Assembly: GCA_027486845.1 (NCBI GenBank)
Contig: JAIXOL010000029.1
Coordinates: forward strand, 117,395 to 181,394
Reading direction: 5' to 3'
Length of the DNA: 64,000 nucleotides
From: Cytophagaceae bacterium
GTDB taxonomy: Bacteria; Bacteroidota; Bacteroidia; Cytophagales; Spirosomataceae
Numbering within the stretch: position 1 is the stretch's first letter; each line of letters starts with the position of its first letter. Below are positions 34,112 through 43,523 of this stretch, one piece after another. A program made the position numbers and the translations under genes. The notes beneath the pieces were generated by a model. The model made no database searches. It saw only the letters and a list, made by a program, of their open reading frames with translations, and had not been told where the DNA came from.

Positions 34112-37100
34112 ATGAAAAAAATGTACAAATGTTTTATGGTACTTATGCTACTTTCAAGTATTGGTAGTATTCGTTCTGAAGCGCACGAGAGAGATAAAGC
34201 TCTCATTGCCGACATTACTGTAACTGGTAAAATCGTAGCTTTCGAAAACAACGAACCCTTACCAGGGGTAACTATAGTGTTGAAGGGAACAGGAAAAGGT
34301 ACAGCTACTGATGCAAAAGGAGAGTTTACTATTACTGTACCCAACAACAAAGCCGTCTTAGTTTTTTCTTATGTTGGGTATTTAAGTCAAGAGCAAGCCG
34401 TTGGAAATCAAACGAAATTAAACATTTCTTTAGTTCAAGATTCAAAGGCATTGGATGAAGTGGTGGTTGTGGGCTATGGTACAGAGAAAAAAAGAGATTT
34501 ATCAGGCTCAATTGCTTCTGTTTCAGCAGATGAAATAAAAGCAACACCTATTACTTCGTTTGAACAAGGTCTTCAAGGTAGAGTAGCGGGTGTTCAGGTA
34601 ATGCAAGGCAATTCTGCTCCAGGTGGTGCTCCACAAGTACGAATCAGAGGAGCAAATACTGTATTGGGGGGGAATGAACCTCTATATATAATTGATGGAG
34701 TACCAGTTTATAACTCTGATTTAGAAACCAATAATAACCTAAATGTAGGTACTCAACCTTCAAATGCTCTTGCATCAATAAATCCTAATGATGTTGTATC
34801 AATGGAAATCTTAAAAGATGCATCTGCAACGGCAATTTATGGTGCAAGAGGTGCTAATGGCGTAGTAATTATAACCACAAAACGAGGACAAGCTTCAGAA
34901 AGAGGAAAAATATCGTTCGAAGCTTACCATGGCATTCAAGAAATAAGTAATAAACTTAAATTGATGAATACACAAGACTTTATAAAGATTATAAACGAAC
35001 GAACAACAAATTTCGGAGGAGCTCCAAGATATCTAGACCCGTCTATTTATACAACATCAACTGATTGGCAAGACTTTTTTTTTAGAAAAGCACCGATGAG
35101 CAACTATTCATTAAATTTCTCTGGAGGTACTACTAAAAATCAGTATAGCATCTCTGGAAACTGGTTTAATCAAGAGGGGGTAATTCAACAAACTAACTTT
35201 AATCGAGGCTCGGTTAGGGTGAATTTAGATAATCGTTTAAATGATAAATTTAAAGTTTCTACCAGTATAACCGCAAGCCGCTCAACCAACAATCGTTCGT
35301 TAAATTATGTTTTGATGAATGCCATGCAGTTTTCACCATTGCTAAGTCCTTACGATAAAGATGGTAATTTTGCAAACTTAAACACAGTTGACACAGGTGG
35401 GGAAAATCCAGTTGAGGCACTTTATAAAACATCTGACAAACTAACAGTAGATAGATTTTTGGGTAACGTTTTAGGTGAATATACAATTATAGATGGTTTA
35501 ACTTACAGCCTGAGGCTCGCAATGGATAACCTTACCCAACACAATGATATATATGTTAAAAAAGGGAGTTTCATTTATCCTTCCCCAGGTGCAACAGTTA
35601 AAGAAAATAAAGGCAATAATTATGTACTTGAACACTTATTTAACTATAAAAAAGTATTCAGAGACAACCATAAAATTAATATCACAGCTGGATATACTTG
35701 GCAAGAGAATAACACTGTTTTTTTTCAACAAAGTGGAACCGGTTTTCAGTTTGATGATTTTGGGACATACAATTTAGGAGCTGCCGCAATAACTAACCCT
35801 AATGTTTCTTTTAGAAATAAATCAACGCTTCTTTCATACCTTGGTAGAGCAAATTATGTTCTAAAAGATAAATATATTTTTACATTAACTGGTAGAGCTG
35901 ACGGTTCGTCTCGTTTTGGTGATAATAATAAGTGGGGATATTTCCCATCAGGAGCGGTTGCTTGGAGGATTTCGAAGGAATCATTTATGAAGAACTTAAA
36001 TTTTATAAGTGATTTAAAATTAAGAACAAGTTATGGAATGACTGGAAATCAGGAGATAGGATTATACAACTCAATTTCAAGATTCAGTTCGGTTCAAGGT
36101 GTAATGGGCAGTCCATTGGTAGGCTTTGTAGGTTATGTTCCCACTTCACTGGCAAATAATGATTTGAAATGGGAGATAAATAAGCAATTTGATGCTGGTT
36201 TTGATATATCATTATTAAAAGACCAAATTTCATTAACAACTGATTATTACATTAAACGTACCGAAGATTTATTAGCAAATCTCCCTATACCCGGGTCTTC
36301 TGGCTTTTCTTCAATTTTAATTAACTCTGGTTCGATAGAAAACAAAGGATTCGAAGTTGGACTAAAAAGCACTTTAATTGAACGAAAAAATCTTAATTGG
36401 ACTATTGGAGGAAATATTTCAAGAAATGAAACTAAAGTTTTAAAACTGGCAGTTGCAACAAAACAATTCTTTGCTCCAAATATTCCTTCTCCAATTGATA
36501 GACCTGTGAATATAATTAGAGAGGGAGAAGTTTTATCTTCGTTTTGGGGCTACAAAGAAGATGGATTAGATGAAAATGGTGATATAAAATACAAGGATTT
36601 GAATGGCGATGGGAAAGTAGATGGTAATGACCAAACAATTTTGGGTAGCCCTTTCCCAAATTTAATTTATGGTTTTAATTCTAACATTAGCTATAAGGGA
36701 CTAACACTTTCAATTTTCTTTCAAGGAGTAGAAGGTGTAAAAGTCTTTAATAGTAATGACTTTATGATTGCGAACTCTGTTACAAGAATCTCAAATCAAT
36801 TGGAAGAAGTCAATGACAGATGGACACCAGAAAACAAAAACCCAAACGCAAAGTATCCAAGAGCCAGTACTAAGCAGTTATTGGTTTCGGATAGGTTTGT
36901 TCAAGATGCTGACTACTTACGATTACGCAATATTTCTTTATCATATAACATCCCTACTTCCAAAGTAGGAATAAAATGGATAGACGTAGCCAAAATTTAT
37001 ATTAGTGGTCAAAATTTATTAACATTTACAAAATACCATGGTTATGACCCAGAAGTTAGCCAAACTGGTTCTAATTCATTGGTAAAAGGCTTAGATAGAG

Positions 37101-37156
37101 GCTCTTATCCTGCTAACAAAACTATCACGCTTGGTATTAACCTTTCAATAAAATAA
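34112..37156 (+). CDS. SusC/RagA-family TonB-dependent transporter (region 3)
   Basis: This 1014-residue protein has an N-terminal signal-like segment (CFMVLMLLSSIGSIRSEA), a CarboxypepD_reg-like domain at about 35-115 (ITVTGKIVAFENNEPLPGVT), and the plug from about 112 (DEVVVVGYGTEKKRDLSGSI). The barrel ends KTITLGINLSIK. No STN domain is present. Its first 115 residues after the signal are strikingly close to residues of about 150-235 of the STN-containing SusC at 51925, down to PNNKAVLVFS and VQDSKAL, whereas the barrels are more divergent; this suggests module exchange or STN loss. It imports the oligosaccharide handled by the DUF6259 and beta-helix proteins. Confidence 0.95.
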   Translation: MKKMYKCFMVLMLLSSIGSIRSEAHERDKALIADITVTGKIVAFENNEPLPGVTIVLKGTGKGTATDAKGEFTITVPNNKAVLVFSYVGYLSQEQAVGNQTKLNISLVQDSKALDEVVVVGYGTEKKRDLSGSIASVSADEIKATPITSFEQGLQGRVAGVQVMQGNSAPGGAPQVRIRGANTVLGGNEPLYIIDGVPVYNSDLETNNNLNVGTQPSNALASINPNDVVSMEILKDASATAIYGARGANGVVIITTKRGQASERGKISFEAYHGIQEISNKLKLMNTQDFIKIINERTTNFGGAPRYLDPSIYTTSTDWQDFFFRKAPMSNYSLNFSGGTTKNQYSISGNWFNQEGVIQQTNFNRGSVRVNLDNRLNDKFKVSTSITASRSTNNRSLNYVLMNAMQFSPLLSPYDKDGNFANLNTVDTGGENPVEALYKTSDKLTVDRFLGNVLGEYTIIDGLTYSLRLAMDNLTQHNDIYVKKGSFIYPSPGATVKENKGNNYVLEHLFNYKKVFRDNHKINITAGYTWQENNTVFFQQSGTGFQFDDFGTYNLGAAAITNPNVSFRNKSTLLSYLGRANYVLKDKYIFTLTGRADGSSRFGDNNKWGYFPSGAVAWRISKESFMKNLNFISDLKLRTSYGMTGNQEIGLYNSISRFSSVQGVMGSPLVGFVGYVPTSLANNDLKWEINKQFDAGFDISLLKDQISLTTDYYIKRTEDLLANLPIPGSSGFSSILINSGSIENKGFEVGLKSTLIERKNLNWTIGGNISRNETKVLKLAVATKQFFAPNIPSPIDRPVNIIREGEVLSSFWGYKEDGLDENGDIKYKDLNGDGKVDGNDQTILGSPFPNLIYGFNSNISYKGLTLSIFFQGVEGVKVFNSNDFMIANSVTRISNQLEEVNDRWTPENKNPNAKYPRASTKQLLVSDRFVQDADYLRLRNISLSYNIPTSKVGIKWIDVAKIYISGQNLLTFTKYHGYDPEVSQTGSNSLVKGLDRGSYPANKTITLGINLSIK

Positions 37157-37164
37157 TTCTAACA

Positions 37165-38637
37165 ATGAAAAATATAAAATCAATTTTCAAAATTCCAGTA
37201 TTGATAAGTTCACTATCAATGGCTATGCTTATTTCTTGCCATGACCAACTTAAAGAAGAAGTATTCTCTTTTGTTGGGGCAACCAACTACTGGAAAACTG
37301 CTGATGACGCAAATGCAGGCGTTTTGGGTGCTTATGAGTCTTTTTTGAGCAGTGATTATTTTGGTCGATTCTACTTTGAATTGACCGAAATGCCCGCCGA
37401 TTTTACTACCATTAATAGAAATGACACCTATCAACAATTAGACCGTTGGGATTTACTGGCAAATCACCCTTTTGTGTTACAGGGGTGGAATATTATGTAT
37501 CAGCAAATTGGCCGTGCCAACGGGGTGATACAAAATGTACCGAAAATAACAATGGATGAAACCCGAAAAAAATCAATCATAGCGGAGGCCAAATTTATAC
37601 GAGCGTTCGACTTTTTTAATATCGTTCGACTCTGGGGTGCAGCACCTATGCCGCTTCAAGTAGTAGAAGGAGTATCTACCACCCAATTACCCCGCACCTC
37701 TGTTGATTCTTTATACATACAAATTGAAAAAGACCTAAAAGAGGCAGAAGTTGATTTACCCGTTACTCGAACAGGTGCTGAGGTAGGAAGAGTAACATCA
37801 GGTGCGGCAAAAACCTTGTTAGCTTGGGCTTATTTAACGCAAAAGAAATGGTCATTGGCTGCTGCAAAAGCACAGGAAGTAATCGCCAGTAATCAATATA
37901 AACTCTTGCCTAAATTCGATGATGTTTTCAGCGTATCCAATAAAAACAATGCTGAAACAGTATTCTCCATTCAGTTTGATGGTACGACAAGAGGACACGC
38001 ATTATCATCGTATTCCAACAATGGTGGGACAAACAATCCTTATTGTTTTCAAGGGGTTAATGTTTATTCAGTTGACCCAAAATCGGATATTTGGACTAAA
38101 TGGGACAAGAATGAATACCGACGAAATTATACGGTGTATAATTCTGTCAAAGGCAAAAATGGCAATACGATTAATATTGACCCTAATTTTCCTTCTTTTG
38201 GCAAATATCGCTGTCCAGCTGAAATAGGTATCAACAACAGTTTTGTAAATCCTCCTGTATTGCGATACCCTGATGCTCTATTAATATTTGCCGAAGCGGA
38301 AGCACAAGCCAAAGGTGGTCCGACAGTCGCTGCTTACGATGCTATCAATCAAGTAAGAAGACGAGCTTATAATTTGCCGAGCAATACACCTGATGCCACT
38401 GTTGATTTGAAGAATCTATCTTTACAGGCATTTACGGACGCAGTAATCGAAGAAAGAGGTTACGAATTTGTTATGGAATGTCACCGTATCTATGATTTAC
38501 TGAGAACAGGTACTTTCAAAACAAAGATTCAATCTATAGGTAAGGCTGCTCCTCGTGGTTCACTTTTTCCGATTCCACAAAGTGAAATTGATGCCAATAC
38601 TAAAATTGGAACTTCTGGACAGAATGCAGGCTGGTAA
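37165..38637 (+). CDS. SusD/RagB-family glycan-binding lipoprotein (region 3)
   Basis: This 490-residue lipoprotein has the lipobox MLISC (Cys25) and the SusD-like start CHDQLKEEVFSFVGATNYW. The helical core includes AEAKFIRAFDFFNIVRLWGA near residue 137 and AEAEAQAKGGPTVAAYDAIN near 378. The C-terminus LFPIPQSEIDANTKIGTSGQ is the typical ending. It begins eight bases after susC and would bind the region 3 glycan at the cell surface. It is shorter than the other two SusD proteins of the window (566 and 553 residues), which may reflect a smaller ligand (inference). Confidence 0.93.
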   Translation: MKNIKSIFKIPVLISSLSMAMLISCHDQLKEEVFSFVGATNYWKTADDANAGVLGAYESFLSSDYFGRFYFELTEMPADFTTINRNDTYQQLDRWDLLANHPFVLQGWNIMYQQIGRANGVIQNVPKITMDETRKKSIIAEAKFIRAFDFFNIVRLWGAAPMPLQVVEGVSTTQLPRTSVDSLYIQIEKDLKEAEVDLPVTRTGAEVGRVTSGAAKTLLAWAYLTQKKWSLAAAKAQEVIASNQYKLLPKFDDVFSVSNKNNAETVFSIQFDGTTRGHALSSYSNNGGTNNPYCFQGVNVYSVDPKSDIWTKWDKNEYRRNYTVYNSVKGKNGNTINIDPNFPSFGKYRCPAEIGINNSFVNPPVLRYPDALLIFAEAEAQAKGGPTVAAYDAINQVRRRAYNLPSNTPDATVDLKNLSLQAFTDAVIEERGYEFVMECHRIYDLLRTGTFKTKIQSIGKAAPRGSLFPIPQSEIDANTKIGTSGQNAGW

Positions 38638-38644
38638 TTTTTTT

Positions 38645-38681
38645 GTTGGGAGGTATTAGGTTTTCTCTCATGCCTCCCAAC
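38645..38681 (+). terminator. Hairpin after region 3 susD
   Basis: GTTGGGAGGTAT (38645-38656) pairs with ATGCCTCCCAAC (38670-38681), 12 base pairs with one G-U wobble and a 13-base loop. No T-tract follows. It starts eight bases after the susD stop and probably sets the susCD/enzyme expression ratio by partial termination or RNA protection. Confidence 0.55.
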
Positions 38682-38716
38682 TGAGTTTATTGAATAATTA
38701 TATACAAAATACCACC

Positions 38717-40864
38717 ATGAATTACCTAAATTTGTTTTTTCTATTTTATTCTTTTTCTCTTTTTTCACAAAATAGCTACATACTCAAAAACAACAAAATA
38801 GAAGTATCTATTGATGAAAAAGGGAACCTAATGAGCCTTAAAAATACTCAAACGGGCAGAGACTACGCTTCGGGTAAACCCATTTGGCGTTTGTATTACG
38901 ATAATAAAAGACGAAAGGACATTGAAGTTTTACCTAAAGACAATACCCCGACTGTAAAACAGGAAGGCAATCAAATTATCCTTCGATATGAGACTTTAAG
39001 AGTTAAAAATGAAAACGTCAAAATGCACTTGGTTTTAAAAGTTTCATTAGAAAAAAACCAAATACGTTTTGCTTCTGAATTGAAAAACAATGAAGCACAT
39101 ACGGTCATTCGAGAATTGCAATATCCTTTGGTGGCTAACTGCCAACTTCCCGACGACCATCAACTGCTGAATACACACTGGGGCGGGCAGGTATATAAAG
39201 ACCCAAAAAAACAAATTCGGGCTGCCAATGCTGCTTATCCGCCGTATTATCCGCCTTCGCAGTATTTTCTGCAAATGGACACTAAATTTGGGGATGCAGG
39301 AGCAAGTTTGGCTTCCAATTGCTTCGCTTTTATCGGAAATACTGAGGGGGTGTATTTTGGCAGCCACGATGAAACCTTTCAAGCAACGGGACATGGTTTG
39401 CGACTTAATCCAAGTAAAAAGTTTGTTTTTGACGAATTGGAAGCAGGCTTTTATAAATACCCCAATGCCCTGTATGGAGAAACTTGGACTTGCAATGCCA
39501 ATGTGATAGCTCCCTATTCAGGCGATTGGCATCAGACCTCAAAACTTTACCGCAACTGGGTAAATACATGGTGGAAACATCGTGAAGAACCTCAATGGGT
39601 CAAAGATATGAAGGGTTGGCAACGTATCATCATGAAACACCAATATGGTGAAGTGTTGTTTCCTTACACCGATTTAGGCACAAGAGTAAAAACAGTAGGC
39701 GAAAGTGTTGGCTTGAATACAACCCTTGTTCATGGCTGGCATAATGGTGGGCATGATAATGATTATCCCAATTACATTGCCGACCCAATTCAAGGCGGAG
39801 ATTCCATTATAAAAAAGCAAATTGCTGATTTTCAGAAAAACGGTGGGGCAGTTTTGTGGTATTACAGTGGTCGTTTGATTGATAAGGCTTCTGATTTTTA
39901 TCGAAAAAATGGCGGAGATAAATTAGTCATTCGAGATAATACAGGTTCAGAAGTAAATGATGCTTACCGTTTTCGAGGACCAGGGACTTTTACAGGCAGT
40001 TTTGATAGCAGAACATTTGCAGTTTCAGAATTTAGAAATCCTTTATGGGTAAAAGAATTACAAAAAATGGCTGACCAAGCCCTTGCCTACGGGGCTAAAA
40101 GTGTTTTTTATGACCAAATGGGTTCGGGTGAGCAGCCTAACTGGGATTTGACCAAAGAGTTTCCGATTCCAACCGTAAAAACGATTGGGGTAAAAGGCAA
40201 AGTTTTGGGCGAATTGCACGAGTATATTGATAAAAAAGATAAAAATGTAGCGATTGGTATTGAGTTACTTTCTGATGTGACGGCAATGCAAGTGGATTAT
40301 ATTCATGGCAGATATGGGGCAACCGAAGTACTGAACCCTGATTGGGAAGCCAAAGGAGAAAAACCTCGCACAACCAATTTTATTGACTGGTTCAGATATA
40401 CTTTTCCTGAAATCATCCTTTCTGACCGTGACATACGGGACGATACTGATATTGAGCGACGTGTAAACCATACCGTTCTAAAAGGTTTACGCAACGATGT
40501 TGAGATTTATCGCTGCCGTGCTTTGATTGATGAAACACCACATTATCAAGAATATTTAACCAAAATCAATCAGTTAAAAGACCGTTTCAAAGACCTGCTT
40601 TTACTCGGGAAATACATGGATACTGAGGGGGTGCAACACACCAGCACCGACATTGAAGCACGTCGCTTTGACAATGGTAATAAAACTGCAATTGTACTGG
40701 CACAAAGTCATTTGTCATCAGCCAATACAACTTTAAAAATTCCAGAAGGCTATGCGTTTTTGGAGATGGGAAAAGTAGGCGAAGCCGACATTAAACCCAA
40801 TAAAAATGATATTGAAATTACCGTTAAAAAGCATGGTTTGGTGGTCATTGTTTTTAAAAAATAA
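38717..40864 (+). CDS. DUF6259-like secreted protein, copy 1
   Basis: I take the ATG at 38717 (MNYLNLFFLFYSFSLFSQ), which gives a clear signal peptide; the product is 715 residues. An N-terminal beta-sandwich (about 20-270) contains SYILKNNKIEVSIDEKGNLM. A probable TIM-barrel (about 290-570) has GWHNGGHDNDYPNYIADP, WYYSGRLIDKASDFY and a VFYDQMG stretch. A C-terminal beta-domain includes DTEGVQHTSTDIEA. The layout resembles GH36- and GH31-like enzymes, and the Asp of YDQMG is the best candidate catalytic residue, but the activity is unknown. It pairs with the paralogue at 43524-45641, which shares NGGHD, YDQ-x-G and the HG motif after it. Confidence 0.75.
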   Translation: MNYLNLFFLFYSFSLFSQNSYILKNNKIEVSIDEKGNLMSLKNTQTGRDYASGKPIWRLYYDNKRRKDIEVLPKDNTPTVKQEGNQIILRYETLRVKNENVKMHLVLKVSLEKNQIRFASELKNNEAHTVIRELQYPLVANCQLPDDHQLLNTHWGGQVYKDPKKQIRAANAAYPPYYPPSQYFLQMDTKFGDAGASLASNCFAFIGNTEGVYFGSHDETFQATGHGLRLNPSKKFVFDELEAGFYKYPNALYGETWTCNANVIAPYSGDWHQTSKLYRNWVNTWWKHREEPQWVKDMKGWQRIIMKHQYGEVLFPYTDLGTRVKTVGESVGLNTTLVHGWHNGGHDNDYPNYIADPIQGGDSIIKKQIADFQKNGGAVLWYYSGRLIDKASDFYRKNGGDKLVIRDNTGSEVNDAYRFRGPGTFTGSFDSRTFAVSEFRNPLWVKELQKMADQALAYGAKSVFYDQMGSGEQPNWDLTKEFPIPTVKTIGVKGKVLGELHEYIDKKDKNVAIGIELLSDVTAMQVDYIHGRYGATEVLNPDWEAKGEKPRTTNFIDWFRYTFPEIILSDRDIRDDTDIERRVNHTVLKGLRNDVEIYRCRALIDETPHYQEYLTKINQLKDRFKDLLLLGKYMDTEGVQHTSTDIEARRFDNGNKTAIVLAQSHLSSANTTLKIPEGYAFLEMGKVGEADIKPNKNDIEITVKKHGLVVIVFKK

Positions 40865-40880
40865 ATTAATTATTTAATAA

Positions 40881-43487
40881 ATGAAGAAAGAAAACTTCTT
40901 TCAGTTGATATTGCTTTTCTTGTTTTCATTTGAAAGTAATGCTCAATATTTGCCGATTAACGAGTTTAATTTAGAGACTATATATGTCAGCACATCAGGA
41001 AATGATGCTAATATGGGGTCAAATTCAGCCCCCTTTCGGACTATCAAAAAGGCTTTGGGAATTGCTGCCACCAAAAAACGAGCAGGCATTGGCGTAAAAA
41101 TACAAATCGCAGCGGGTACGTACCGAGAAGGAATAGCAAGCGATGGCTGGGCAATGACATTCAATATGTCTTTAGCACAAGCTACTACTGCACCTTTAGT
41201 AATTCAAGGGGCAGGTTGGAATATCAGTGACCCTAAAAATACGGGCGATGTCATCATTTCAGGTTCGGAAGATTGGTCGGGTGGATGGACTAAAAATGCT
41301 GACGGCACTTGGTCGAAAGACTGGTCTTATGCGTTTGGTGTACCTGCCAAAAACGTATCTTTTGGTGTGAGCGATGCTTTTTTAAGAAGAGAATTGGTAC
41401 ATGTAAATGGGCAGACCTATTATCAAGTAAATCCCCCAAATTATACAAACATTAATGGAGTCGTGGGGGGAGCTACTGAAGGAGACCCAGGTAATCCAAA
41501 TAATGTGAATGGCGGACGAGCAACAGCTAATGAAGGTTTGTTTTGGGTAACAGATGCTGTACTAAATAATGGTACAATCGTTACAATGGGTAAAATTACT
41601 ATAAAACTACCTCAAAATTCACCCACTACATTTGACTTAAATGCAAAAGGCAATCTTGTTGAAGTAACAACCAAACGTAATTTGTTGCAACTATGGCTTG
41701 GTACACAATCTGAAACTCCAACCAATATCATTTTGCGTAACCTTACATTTCAACACGCTTACAATTATGTGCTAATACAACATCAGAATAATCTTCTTAT
41801 TGAAGACTGTCGTTTTATCAAAAATAAACTAAATGGTCTTACTGTAAACCCAGGTAAAAATATTTTACTAAGACGGGTTGAATGTTCTGAGAATGGAGAA
41901 TCAGGTGGAAGTATTGTGAATTCATCAAATTTTGTTTTAGAGGAATGTAAATTTAATAAGAACTCTCGGCAAGGTGAAATTTTAGGTTATACAGGCTGGT
42001 CTGTATGTGGTGTTAAATTTTATGCTCCTTTATTCAATCGAAATATTAGCTTAATCAGATGTGAAGCGGTTGATAATCGTTCATCAGGCTTTTGGTGGGA
42101 TACTGGCAATGTCAATTGTGAAATGATAGAATGTGTCTCAATTCGCAATAGCACAAATGGAACATTTATCGAAGATAATAATTCAGTTGGCAACAACTAT
42201 GAAGGGGCAACCACAGGTACTGTAGGCGTAACAGGTATTCCAGATTTGGTTAATCAACACACTGTTAAGGCTTTGAGATGCATATTTGCCCATAACAGAC
42301 CTGCGTTGGGTACTGAGGGGTATCGGACAACCAAAGGTCGAGGTTTTTTTTTCTCTGAAAATGAGAATGCGGTGATTGATGGCTGCTTGATTTATAACAA
42401 TGATATTCAAATCAGCACCTATGATAATTCAAGAGGCGAAAACAGAAATTTTACATTTCGTAATAATGTCATAGCTAACCAAAACACCAATCAACGCATG
42501 TATGCCGTGGGGAGCAATTGGGATTCTGGAGAGACAATAACTGCGAAAAATAGTAATGGGACTGTAATTGCCACATTTAAAGGTGGTTGGTATGGTTTAT
42601 TTGATGGAATGAGTGGAACTACAAATGACAATAGATACTATCATCCTTCTACCCTGGCATTTTTTAGTAGAAGTCAACGCTGGGGAACTGACAAATGGAT
42701 AAGCCAAGTTGCTAATACAACACCTTCATTGACTTTAGAGGCTTGGCGAAATGCTCATTTGAATAATACCAATAACACGTTTGCAAATAAAGCGATTGAT
42801 ACTCGTTCCATTTTGGTAACATCAATGTATGATGAAAACATATCACTTGTTTCAATTATTGCTGACTCCGCCAAAATTTCTGAAAATTCGTCCATTACCA
42901 AAGCGTTTACAATTCATCGAGTTGCAATAAATGGGTATGCCAATCCATTGACTGTGAATTATACTATAAGGACAAATACGGGTGATGCTACCAATGGAAT
43001 TGATTTTGAAACGCTAAGTGGCACAGTCACTATTCCTGCGGGTGAAAGGTCAACAACCATTAGTATTACGCCCAAAACAGATAGTAACCCAGAAGCCACG
43101 GAAAATATTGCTCTGATATTGAATACTAATGCCAATAACTATGTCGTAGCCAATCCCTTAGTAACGATAAGCCTTGTTGATGCGACCATTACATCAATAG
43201 ACGATTTGAAAAATGCTACTGAAAAAAAGCTCATTATTTTCCCAAATCCACTTTCTGAGAGAGATTTATCAATAGCACTTCGTGGTTTAGAAAATAATGA
43301 AAGTGTAAACGTTTCAATTATTGATGTTTCAGGCAAATTAATTTACCAAACCAATGTGAAATGTCAAAATAATGGCAACGAAACAATGATAAAGGTCAAA
43401 AAGAGCTTTTTTAATGAGGGGGTCTATATTGTGAAAAGCCAAAGTGAAAAAGGCTTGTTTCTTGAACAAAAATTGGTTGTGCACTAA
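40881..43487 (+). CDS. Secreted right-handed beta-helix protein with Calx-beta and T9SS sorting domain
   Basis: The protein has 868 residues. The signal peptide ends near residue 21 (SFESNAQ). ETIYVSTSGNDANMGSNSAP followed by FRTIKKAL is the typical start of pectate-lyase-like helices. Beta-helix turns with repeated Asn-rich ends run to about residue 560 (NNLLIEDCRFIKNKLNG, NFVLEECKFNKNS). A Calx-beta domain (about 655-765, SAKISENSSITKAFTIHRV) and a type A T9SS C-terminal domain (about 785-868, LIIFPNPLSERDL, GVYIVKSQSEKG) follow. It is exported through the T9SS to the surface and would cleave or bind the target polysaccharide as a lyase or glycosidase. The family within beta-helix enzymes is not recognised. 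Confidence 0.8.
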   Translation: MKKENFFQLILLFLFSFESNAQYLPINEFNLETIYVSTSGNDANMGSNSAPFRTIKKALGIAATKKRAGIGVKIQIAAGTYREGIASDGWAMTFNMSLAQATTAPLVIQGAGWNISDPKNTGDVIISGSEDWSGGWTKNADGTWSKDWSYAFGVPAKNVSFGVSDAFLRRELVHVNGQTYYQVNPPNYTNINGVVGGATEGDPGNPNNVNGGRATANEGLFWVTDAVLNNGTIVTMGKITIKLPQNSPTTFDLNAKGNLVEVTTKRNLLQLWLGTQSETPTNIILRNLTFQHAYNYVLIQHQNNLLIEDCRFIKNKLNGLTVNPGKNILLRRVECSENGESGGSIVNSSNFVLEECKFNKNSRQGEILGYTGWSVCGVKFYAPLFNRNISLIRCEAVDNRSSGFWWDTGNVNCEMIECVSIRNSTNGTFIEDNNSVGNNYEGATTGTVGVTGIPDLVNQHTVKALRCIFAHNRPALGTEGYRTTKGRGFFFSENENAVIDGCLIYNNDIQISTYDNSRGENRNFTFRNNVIANQNTNQRMYAVGSNWDSGETITAKNSNGTVIATFKGGWYGLFDGMSGTTNDNRYYHPSTLAFFSRSQRWGTDKWISQVANTTPSLTLEAWRNAHLNNTNNTFANKAIDTRSILVTSMYDENISLVSIIADSAKISENSSITKAFTIHRVAINGYANPLTVNYTIRTNTGDATNGIDFETLSGTVTIPAGERSTTISITPKTDSNPEATENIALILNTNANNYVVANPLVTISLVDATITSIDDLKNATEKKLIIFPNPLSERDLSIALRGLENNESVNVSIIDVSGKLIYQTNVKCQNNGNETMIKVKKSFFNEGVYIVKSQSEKGLFLEQKLVVH

Positions 43488-43523
43488 GATATAAATTAAA
43501 TGTGTTACTCAAACTTTACAATA